Positions 6,072 through 12,226 of a stretch of DNA of 13,440 nt are shown here, piece by piece. The notes below the pieces were generated by a model that worked only from the letters and a program-made list of their open reading frames with translations, did not search any database and was not told the origin of the DNA. The stretch comes from an uncultured Brevundimonas sp. (GTDB lineage Bacteria > Pseudomonadota > Alphaproteobacteria > Caulobacterales > Caulobacteraceae). The stretch lies in assembly GCF_943913055.1 (NCBI RefSeq), contig NZ_CALTWS010000053.1:1-13440 (forward strand), written 5' to 3'. The translations under genes and the position numbers were made by a program. Position 1 is the first letter of the stretch. Every line of letters begins with the position of its first letter.

Positions 6072-6707
6072 ATGCCCCTGTCCCATAGTCAGCTCTGGAG
6101 CGCGATCGACGGCCTGGCCCGGCGCGAGGGGCTGACGGCGTCCGGCCTGGCCAGACGGGCGGGTCTGGATGCGACCAGTTTCAATCCATCCAAGCGGTTC
6201 GGGCCCGGCGATCCGCCTCGCCCCCGCTGGCCCTCGACCGAGAGCCTGACCCGCATCCTGCAGGCGACCGGGGTATCGCTGGGCGACTTCGCCACCCTGG
6301 CCCGTGATGCGACCGAGCGGCCCATGACCGTCCCGCTGCTGGGCATGGCCCAAGCCGGATCCGACGGCTTTTTCGACGATGCGGGCCTGCCAAGTGGCGA
6401 AGGCTGGGACGAGACGGAACTGCCGCGCCCGACCGACACCATGCTCAGTTTGCGGATTACCGGCGACTCCATGGCCCCGCTGTATCGCGCGGGCGATCGC
6501 ATCGTCGTCGATCGCGCCGCCAGTGAGGTGCGCAAGGGCGACCGCGTCGTGGTGCGGACCATGGGAGGGGAGACAATGGCCAAGGAAATCGCCGCTTTGA
6601 CGACGCGCAACGTGACTCTGGCCTCGATCAACCCGGCCTATCCGCCCCGTACCCTGCCCCGCCGCGAGATCCTTTGGATGGGTCGCATCCTATGGGTCAG
6701 CCAGTAG
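6072..6707 (+). CDS. XRE/CI-like repressor with S24 (LexA-type) autopeptidase domain
   Basis: This is a 211-residue DNA-binding regulator. The N terminus (residues ~5-75) is a helix-turn-helix region of the type LWSAIDGLARREGLTASGLA...STESLTRILQATGVSLGDF. The C-terminal half is an S24 peptidase domain: candidate self-cleavage site Ala95-Gly96 in GMAQAGSDGFF, catalytic Ser133 in GDSMAPLY and general-base Lys171 in MAKEI. The Ser/Lys spacing and AG site match LexA/CI/UmuD-like proteins that cleave themselves when bound to RecA filaments, but whether this family responds to DNA damage is not shown by sequence. It differs from LexA, whose N-terminal winged helix starts differently. The ATG at 6072 is preferred over an in-frame GTG at 6039, which would add an Arg-rich extension. 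No phage genes are nearby, so it looks like a resident chromosomal regulator. Confidence 0.85.
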   Translation: MPLSHSQLWSAIDGLARREGLTASGLARRAGLDATSFNPSKRFGPGDPPRPRWPSTESLTRILQATGVSLGDFATLARDATERPMTVPLLGMAQAGSDGFFDDAGLPSGEGWDETELPRPTDTMLSLRITGDSMAPLYRAGDRIVVDRAASEVRKGDRVVVRTMGGETMAKEIAALTTRNVTLASINPAYPPRTLPRREILWMGRILWVSQ

Positions 6708-6766
6708 TCAGCGAAAAAGCCGCCCCCTTTCGGAGACAGCCTTTCCAGTATCAGCGGCACTGAGGT

Positions 6767-7240
6767 TTAGTTCGGCACGACGTAACGGGCGTTCACCCAG
6801 CCACCACCGGCGATCTGCACCCATTCACCTTCCGAACCGATCACGCTGAACGGCTGACCAGCTTGCAGCATGCCGGCCTGGCGATAGCCGGTGCCGGGAC
6901 CCGAGCGAATGCGCAGGTTGGCGGTGGTGCGATAGGCCCCACCCGTCTGTACCGAAGCAGCGCGGGCGCGCTGCTGGTTGCAGCCGATATAGGAGCCGGC
7001 GGCGGCACCGGCACCGGCACCGACGACGGCCCCGAGGGTGCGTTCATTGTCCGAAATCTGGCTGCCGACCAGACCACCGGCGATGGCACCGATCAGGGCA
7101 CCGGCACGCTGACGGCCACCGGGGGCGTCACAGTTGGTGATGCCGTTCGCCTGCTGGGCCATCGAGACCGAGGGGACGGCGGTGACCAGCGCGGCCAGGG
7201 CGGCGGCGGTGGCCAGGGTAGTGTTCATGATCTTCGACAT
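6767..7240 (-). CDS. Secreted glycine-zipper and SH3b domain protein
   Basis: This 157-residue exported protein has an N-terminal signal peptide (hydrophobic stretch ~9-27) with probable cleavage after SMA at 26-28. Residues ~46-86 form a glycine-zipper segment (GALIGAIAGGLVGSQI ... GAVVGAGAGAAAG), as in outer-membrane-associated 2TM lipoprotein-like proteins. Residues ~103-155 are a bacterial SH3 domain (NLRIRSGPGTGYR ... GEWVQIAGGGWVNARYV), usually binding peptidoglycan or protein ligands. Two Cys (37 and 87) flank the zipper and may form a disulphide in the periplasm; neither is at a lipobox position. Probable role: envelope or peptidoglycan-associated structural factor. The ATG at 7240 is chosen because GGAGAG (7245-7250) precedes it; an ATG at 7252 would lie upstream of that site. 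Confidence 0.85.
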   Translation of the reverse strand: MSKIMNTTLATAAALAALVTAVPSVSMAQQANGITNCDAPGGRQRAGALIGAIAGGLVGSQISDNERTLGAVVGAGAGAAAGSYIGCNQQRARAASVQTGGAYRTTANLRIRSGPGTGYRQAGMLQAGQPFSVIGSEGEWVQIAGGGWVNARYVVPN

Positions 7241-7253
7241 GGCTCTCTCCATT

Positions 7254-7271
7254 CATCGAGGTTGGTCGATG
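7254..7271 (-). promoter_or_regulatory. Leader hairpin upstream of the SH3b protein gene
   Basis: CATCGA and TCGATG, six bases apart, form a perfect 6-bp inverted repeat starting 14 bases before the start codon and only three bases before the GGAGAG ribosome-binding site. As RNA this gives a small hairpin next to the ribosome-binding site; as DNA, a possible operator. A further imperfect hairpin (GAAG-G-CTC / GAGCTTC, 7296-7313) lies upstream in the same 5' region. Confidence 0.3.
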
Positions 7272-7336
7272 GATGCAGAATGCGCCGGCCCACATGAAGG
7301 CTCCCGGAGCTTCGCCGTTATTTTCGGTTCATGTTT

Positions 7337-7381
7337 GTTAGGGCGCTAACGTTCGCGACGCGGTCGCTCACTGCTTGAGCG
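7337..7381. repeat. Cluster of three short inverted repeats between lysK and the SH3b gene
   Basis: Within 45 bp are GTTAG-ggcg-CTAAC (7337-7350), GCGAC-gcg-GTCGC (7355-7367) and CGCTCA-ctgct-TGAGCG (7365-7381), the last two overlapping and so mutually exclusive as RNA hairpins. They begin 11 bp after the lysK stop on the minus strand. They may contribute to lysK transcript ending, although no T-tract follows, or to regulation of the SH3b gene. None matches a regulator consensus I know. Confidence 0.35.
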
Positions 7382-7391
7382 CAGGCGGATG

Positions 7392-9062
7392 TTATTTGGC
7401 CAGCTCACCGTTGGCACCGGCCTCGATCAGCTGGATCGTCTGCGGCAGGCCATAGATGGCCGCGAAGGAGCCGAACCGCGGGCCTTGCGATGCCCCCAGC
7501 AACACTTCGTACAGCGCCCCGAACCAGGCCCGAAGCGGCTCGAAAGCATGCGCCTTGCCGACCGCATAGACCTCGCCCTGGATCAGCTCGCCGTCGGTCG
7601 TGTCGCTTGGCAGAGCCTTGAGCCGTTCAGCCAGGTCCAGCAGGGCCGCCTTCTCCTTGTCATCGGGCAGGCGATAGGCCTTCGTCGGCTTCACGAAGTC
7701 CTCGTAATAGTTCAGTGCCCGCTCCATCAGCTGATCCAGCAGCGGTTCGTTCTCCGGCGTCGCCTCGGGCAGGTATTTGGCGAAATAGGCCCACAGCTGG
7801 CCCTTGTCCGAGGCATTGGCTACGCCGACCAGGTTCAGAAGCAGGCTGAACGATACCGGCGACGTATGCGTCGGCGGGTCGCCCGCATGGATCGACCAGA
7901 CGGCATTGTCGATCCGCTTGGCCGGTTCCTGGGTCTTGTAGGCCTCGATCGCCGCCAGATAGTCGTCGATGGCGCGCGGAATGACGTTGAAATGCAGGCT
8001 TTTGGCCGACTTGGGCGACTGGAACATGTACCAGCTCAGGCTCTCGGGCGTGCCGTAACGCAGCCACTGCTCCATCGTCAGGCCGTTGCCCTTGGACTTG
8101 GAGATTTTCTTGCCCTCGACGTCCAGGAAGAGCTCGTAGTTGAACCCCTCCGGCGGCGTGCCGCCCAGGGCACGGCAGACCTTGGAGCTTTCGCGCACGC
8201 TCTCGATCAGGTCCTTGCCAGACATCTCGTAATCGACATCCAGCGCCGTCCAGCGCATGGCCCAGTCCGGCTTCCATTGCAGCTTCACATGACCGCCGGT
8301 GACAGGCACCGTGGTCCGGCCCGCGGCCGGGTCGTCGAAGGTGATGGTGCCTGCCGCGACATCCCGCTCCAGCGTCGGCACCTGCAGCACATGTCCGGTC
8401 ACCGGGCTGATGGGCAGGAAGGGCGAATAGGTGGCGCGTCGCTCTTCGCCTAGCGTCGGCAACATGATCGCCTGGATTGCGTCGAACCGCGCCAGCAGGG
8501 TCAGCAGTGTCTCGTCGAACCGGCCCGATCGATAGGTCTCGGTCGATGACATGAACTCGTAGTCGAAGCCGAAGCTGTCGAGAAAGGCCCGCAGACGCGC
8601 GTTGTTGTGGGCCCCGAAACTGTCGTGCGTGCCGAAGGGATCGCGCACGCGCGTCAGCGACAGGTGCAGATCCTCACGCAGCATCTCCGGGTTCGGCACG
8701 CCCTCCGGCACCTTGCGCAGCCCGTCCATGTCATCACTGAACGCGATCAGCCGTGTGGGCCAATGATCTCCGGTCAGCGCCCGGAACGCATTCCGCACCA
8801 TCGTCGTGCGCGCCACCTCGCCAAAGGTGCCCATGTGCGGGAGGCCCGACGGGCCGTAGCCGGTCTCCAGGATGACCGGCCGCTGCAAGACATCGAACCG
8901 GGCCAGGGCCTCGTGCGCCTTGCCTGCATCGATCAAAGCCCTGGCCTCGGCGCGATCCGCCTCGGGCAGCCGCTTCTTGAGCACATGAGCCAGCAGATTG
9001 CGGGCCTGTTCGAAGGGCCAGGACTTGGCTTCGCGGGCGAGGGTTTCGAGGTTCTGAAGCAT
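7392..9062 (-). CDS. lysK: Lysyl-tRNA synthetase, class I
   Basis: This 556-residue enzyme charges tRNA-Lys with lysine using ATP. It is the archaeal-type class I LysRS found in alphaproteobacteria and spirochaetes rather than the common class II LysS. The Rossmann-fold HIGH-equivalent is GPSGLPHMGT (70-79) and the KMSKS-equivalent is KISKSKG (319-325), with the class I LysRS segment DYEMSGKDLIESVRESSKV (277-295). Length and motif spacing are those of an intact enzyme. The ATG at 9062 gives the usual MLQNLETLAREAKSWPFEQA start; no strong Shine-Dalgarno sequence is present. It lies 37 bp downstream of the PAS/DHp/REC gene on the same strand and could be transcribed with it. A tRNA-Lys(UUU) gene lies about 4.3 kb away at the right edge. 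Confidence 0.96.
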   Translation of the reverse strand: MLQNLETLAREAKSWPFEQARNLLAHVLKKRLPEADRAEARALIDAGKAHEALARFDVLQRPVILETGYGPSGLPHMGTFGEVARTTMVRNAFRALTGDHWPTRLIAFSDDMDGLRKVPEGVPNPEMLREDLHLSLTRVRDPFGTHDSFGAHNNARLRAFLDSFGFDYEFMSSTETYRSGRFDETLLTLLARFDAIQAIMLPTLGEERRATYSPFLPISPVTGHVLQVPTLERDVAAGTITFDDPAAGRTTVPVTGGHVKLQWKPDWAMRWTALDVDYEMSGKDLIESVRESSKVCRALGGTPPEGFNYELFLDVEGKKISKSKGNGLTMEQWLRYGTPESLSWYMFQSPKSAKSLHFNVIPRAIDDYLAAIEAYKTQEPAKRIDNAVWSIHAGDPPTHTSPVSFSLLLNLVGVANASDKGQLWAYFAKYLPEATPENEPLLDQLMERALNYYEDFVKPTKAYRLPDDKEKAALLDLAERLKALPSDTTDGELIQGEVYAVGKAHAFEPLRAWFGALYEVLLGASQGPRFGSFAAIYGLPQTIQLIEAGANGELAK

Positions 9063-9099
9063 GTTCGAGCGTTTGACCCGCCCCGATGCTGCGGTCAAC

Positions 9100-10569
9100 T
9101 CACGCCGCTGCAACGCATGTCTGCGCCCAGTCCTCTCGCCAGGAGCGACGGGCCTGATAGTCAAGCTTCTCGAACAACTCGGCCGCATTCAGTGGCTTGG
9201 CAACACAGTCATCCATCCCGACGGCGAAGTAGAGTTCGAGCTGTTCGGCAAGAGTGTTCGCAGTCAGAGCAATGATCGGTGTTGCCGCGACTTGTGTGCC
9301 TAGAGCACGAATGCGGCGTGTGGCTTCGACACCATCCATGACCGGCATCTGGATATCCATCAGGATCACGTCCCAGCCACCACGCCGAGCCGCTTCGACG
9401 CCCTGGCTTCCGTCATCTGCTGTTTCGCAGATCACGCCCTGCGCTTTGAGCAGGGTCGAAATGAGCACCCGGTTACTTTCGTGGTCATCAACATAAAGGA
9501 CGGCCATGGCCCGAGCAGCGTCCTTGTCCAAGGCGGGCTGATCCACGGCAACTGTCGGTGCCCTTCTGTCTTGATCCGGCAAGAGTGCGCATTCAGTCAT
9601 GCCGTTCAAATCGAGGGAAGAGCCCCAATCATCGCGTTGTGAAATGTCGATCATCTGCTCGACGACTGAGTGCAGGGTCAAACCCGCTGCTGCGATCCGA
9701 TCCACGTGCGCCGCTTCTTGGGCAGGCAGTCTGGCTTTCGCAAGAACATCAGCAAATCCCATCACGGCATTCAGCGGCGTACGTAGTTCGTGCGACATTT
9801 CACTGAGGAACCTCTGCCGAGCCTCGGCCATGGCCGCCTTCTGCTCGGCGGCGGCACGCGCCGCTTCCGCCTCGACCCGATCAGTGACATCGCGTTCGTT
9901 CAATAACACGCTGACCGCACCGGTCACCGGGTCAAGAATGGGGCGGCAATCGATGTGATGCCAGCGCAATCCCTTCAGCGTCACCGTCCGGTGCACCTCC
10001 GCCGTCGTCAGATCGCTCAAGGCCGCATCCAGAAGCCTCCGTCCGGCATCCGGGTCAAGGAAACGCTCGATCAGGCCCAAACCGTCGCCATATGTCGAGA
10101 ATGCGCCCGGATTAGAGAACATCACTGCGCCCATGGCATCAAACAGGCCGACCGGGCCTGCCGAGTGACGCAATGCCTCAACAGCGCGGCGTTCCTCGAC
10201 CCCCACATCCGCCTCGGTTGCCTCGAACAGCAGCACATCACGACCGTCATCGAGAAGCACTGTCGAGATTAGCGCCTGTACTGTCAGCGGCTCTCCGTTT
10301 GGATAAAAGGTCCAGCGCTCCTCAACAACTTCATTTGCAGCCGTGATGGCCTTCAACCGCTCTGTCCTTGCCCGCACGGCAGGCGACAGCTTCGAAAAAT
10401 CTCGTGACAGCAACTCGTTCAGGTCTGCGGCGCCCCAGAGTGTCAGCGCAGCGCGGTTGGCATAGACACCGAAGCAGCTAACCGGATCGAACAGCCACAC
10501 AGCACGCCGCAAGCTATCCCAAGCGGTGAGCGGGGCCCCATCGGCCAGTCTAGGTAGAGTCATGCCCAT
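9100..10569 (-). CDS. PAS-PAS-DHp-REC signalling protein, hybrid kinase lacking the ATPase domain
   Basis: This 489-residue soluble protein has two PAS-like regions (~15-120 and ~128-230), a coiled-coil linker (~230-256), and an intact DHp H-box SHELRTPLNAVMGF (259-272, His260). After only ~40 linker residues a complete REC domain follows (~356-472; D361/D362, phospho-acceptor D405, T436, K458). The HATPase domain, normally about 110 residues between DHp and REC, is absent: no N, G1, F or G2 box is present. The protein therefore cannot autophosphorylate by itself in the usual way. His260 could be phosphorylated in trans, or the DHp could act as a histidine phosphotransfer module. The reading frame is intact, so this looks like a fixed architecture and not a recent frameshift. 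Two ATGs (10569 and 10563) are possible; the first has an AAGG about 12 bases upstream. Divergent from queA across 75 bp. Confidence 0.88.
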   Translation of the reverse strand: MGMTLPRLADGAPLTAWDSLRRAVWLFDPVSCFGVYANRAALTLWGAADLNELLSRDFSKLSPAVRARTERLKAITAANEVVEERWTFYPNGEPLTVQALISTVLLDDGRDVLLFEATEADVGVEERRAVEALRHSAGPVGLFDAMGAVMFSNPGAFSTYGDGLGLIERFLDPDAGRRLLDAALSDLTTAEVHRTVTLKGLRWHHIDCRPILDPVTGAVSVLLNERDVTDRVEAEAARAAAEQKAAMAEARQRFLSEMSHELRTPLNAVMGFADVLAKARLPAQEAAHVDRIAAAGLTLHSVVEQMIDISQRDDWGSSLDLNGMTECALLPDQDRRAPTVAVDQPALDKDAARAMAVLYVDDHESNRVLISTLLKAQGVICETADDGSQGVEAARRGGWDVILMDIQMPVMDGVEATRRIRALGTQVAATPIIALTANTLAEQLELYFAVGMDDCVAKPLNAAELFEKLDYQARRSWREDWAQTCVAAA

Positions 10570-10613
10570 GGGCCAAATCTGCCTTCAACGCCTGAAGCAA
10601 GACTTAAAGACAG

Positions 10614-10627
10614 CCTGCTTCCTGCTT
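10614..10627. repeat. Tandem CCTGCTT repeat in the kinase/queA divergent promoter region
   Basis: CCTGCTT is repeated head to tail at 10614-10620 and 10621-10627 in the 75-bp gap between the divergent DHp/REC gene and queA. GAAGCA at 10594-10599 is complementary to TGCTTC at 10616-10621, so an imperfect hairpin is also possible. It may be a regulator site shared by both genes; no known consensus is recognised. Confidence 0.3.
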
Positions 10628-10644
10628 GACCCAACCACAGCAGC

Positions 10645-11724
10645 ATGACCAAACCGCCGCCGATGAAGACCGCCGATTTCGATTTCGATCTGCCTGAGGA
10701 CCGCATCGCCCTGCGTCCTGCCGATCCGCGCGATTCCGCCCGGCTGCTGGTGGTGCAGGATGGGGCGCTTGAGGACCGGATCATCCGCGATCTGCCCGAC
10801 TTCCTGCGGCCCGGCGACGCCCTGGTCTTTAACGACACGCGCGTGATTCCGGCGCGGCTTTCCGGCGTGCGCCAACGGATCGGAGCCGAAGGCGAGACGC
10901 TGGCCGTCCCGGTCGAGGCCACCCTGCACCACCGCGATGCGCCAGATGTCTGGTCCGCCTTCATGAAACCGGGCAAGCGGATCAAGGCGGGGGATCGAGT
11001 TCATTTTCAGAACCTGTCCGCCACCGTGGCCGACAAATCCGACGACGGCCTGATCACACTGCGGTTCGACCTGTCCGGCCCGGCGCTGGACGACGCGATC
11101 CGCGAGGTCGGGGTCATGCCCCTGCCGCCCTATATCGCTGCCAAACGGCCCGAGGACGACCGGGACCGGTCGGACTATCAGACCGTCTTTGCTGAGCATG
11201 ACGGCTCCGTCGCTGCCCCGACCGCAGGGCTGCACTTTACCCCCGCCCTGCTCGACGCCATCCGCGCGAAGGGCGTCACAACCCACGCCGTGACGCTGCA
11301 CGTCGGGGCCGGTACATTCCTGCCGGTCAAGGCCGACGACCTGGCTGATCACAGAATGCACAGCGAGTGGGGCGAGGTGTCGCCAGAAACCGCCGCGGCC
11401 CTGAACGCCGTCCACGCCAACGGTGGCCGCATCGTCTGCGTCGGCACGACGTCCCTGCGGCTTCTGGAATCGGCCACGACCGAGGAAGGTGTGATCCAAC
11501 CCTTTCACGGCGACACCGCCATCTTCATCACCCCTGGCTACCGGTTCCGCGCGGTCGATGTGCTGATGACCAACTTCCATCTGCCGAAGTCGACACTGTT
11601 CATGCTGGTCAGCGCCTTTGCAGGCACCGGAACCATGAAGGCGGCCTATGCCCATGCCGTCGCGACGGGCTATCGATTTTACTCCTATGGCGATGGATCA
11701 CTGCTGTTCCGCAGCCGGACGTGA
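10645..11724 (+). CDS. queA: tRNA preQ1(34) S-adenosylmethionine ribosyltransferase-isomerase QueA
   Basis: This 359-residue enzyme transfers and isomerises the ribosyl group of S-adenosylmethionine onto preQ1 at position 34 of tRNA, giving epoxyqueuosine. Hallmarks run the whole length: DFDFDLPEDRIALRPA, LVFNDTRVIPARLSG, PTAGLHFTPALL, GAGTFLPVK, TTSLRLLES, TNFHLPKSTLFMLVSAFAG and FYSYGDGSLLF. No domain is missing. Two starts are possible: ATG 10645 and ATG 10663. The second gives the more typical MKTADFDFDLP beginning and is a serious alternative; neither has a clear Shine-Dalgarno sequence. It is the first gene of a plus-strand unit with the nucleotidyltransferase-like gene (34 bp gap) and tgt, and acts after Tgt in the pathway. 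Confidence 0.95.
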   Translation: MTKPPPMKTADFDFDLPEDRIALRPADPRDSARLLVVQDGALEDRIIRDLPDFLRPGDALVFNDTRVIPARLSGVRQRIGAEGETLAVPVEATLHHRDAPDVWSAFMKPGKRIKAGDRVHFQNLSATVADKSDDGLITLRFDLSGPALDDAIREVGVMPLPPYIAAKRPEDDRDRSDYQTVFAEHDGSVAAPTAGLHFTPALLDAIRAKGVTTHAVTLHVGAGTFLPVKADDLADHRMHSEWGEVSPETAAALNAVHANGGRIVCVGTTSLRLLESATTEEGVIQPFHGDTAIFITPGYRFRAVDVLMTNFHLPKSTLFMLVSAFAGTGTMKAAYAHAVATGYRFYSYGDGSLLFRSRT

Positions 11725-11758
11725 CGCGGCGGTCCAAACGCGCTAACGCCTCCGGTCC

Positions 11759-12226
11759 ATGCTGGACCTGCCCACGCCCCTGACCACTTCGCTGGAGACC
11801 GTCGCCTCCGCCGCCCCTGCCCTGCGCGATCCTTGGTGGGTGTTCGGCGGCACGGCCATGGCCCTGGCCGGACTGGAGGGGCTGCATGTGCCCGACATCG
11901 ATATCCTGGCCAGCCCGCGCGACGCCCGCATTCTGCTGGAGACGCTGGGCGGCGAGGCCGTGCCCGATCTCGGCGAGGGCGTGTTCCGCTCGCGCGTCTT
12001 CGGCCGCATCCTGACCACGCCGGTGCCGCTGGAGATCATGGCGGACATGGACATTCGCGACGGCGGCGACTGGGTTCCGGTGCAGTTCCACACCCGCCTG
12101 CCCGTCACTGTCGGCGAGGCGACCGTCTACATCCCGACCGTCGAAGAGCAGATCGCCATGGCCCGCCTGTTCGGCCGCCCCAAGGACCTGCAGCGCGCCG
12201 AGGCGCTGGAAAGACTGATCCGCTAG
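11759..12226 (+). CDS. Nucleotidyltransferase-fold protein inserted between queA and tgt
   Basis: This 155-residue protein has the pattern of a minimal nucleotidyltransferase related to the AbiEii/MNT-like superfamily. VFGGTAMALAGLEG (28-41) gives the GG motif; VPDIDILAS (44-52) gives the DxD metal pair D46/D48; E92 in VPLEIM is a candidate third carboxylate. The C-terminal segment IPTVEEQIAMARLFGRPKDL ends in the helical pattern usual for this fold, with Arg or Ala where a Lys is common. Target and nucleotide are unknown. The stop abuts the start of tgt (TAGATG, no gap) and the gene begins 34 bp after queA, so it is almost certainly co-transcribed with queuosine genes. A toxin role is possible from the fold alone, but no antitoxin partner is visible. 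Confidence 0.75.
   Translation: MLDLPTPLTTSLETVASAAPALRDPWWVFGGTAMALAGLEGLHVPDIDILASPRDARILLETLGGEAVPDLGEGVFRSRVFGRILTTPVPLEIMADMDIRDGGDWVPVQFHTRLPVTVGEATVYIPTVEEQIAMARLFGRPKDLQRAEALERLIR

Noticed and set aside
6711..6758. Minus-strand terminator for the SH3b gene (GCCGC ... GCGGC followed by TTTTT)
   Set aside because: The T-tract is good but the stem is only 5 bp with a 30-base loop; the structure is too weak to list as a feature.
7389..8453. Open frame (354 codons) on the plus strand across lysK
   Set aside because: Antisense shadow of lysK; Arg/Gln-rich composition and no motifs.
9063..9188. N-terminal extension of lysK to an ATG at 9188
   Set aside because: It would overlap the 3' coding region of the upstream DHp/REC gene and add 42 residues unlike LysRS; ATG 9062 gives the family's usual N terminus.
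10585..11655. Long open frame (356 codons) on the minus strand across queA
   Set aside because: Antisense shadow of queA with no recognisable domain.
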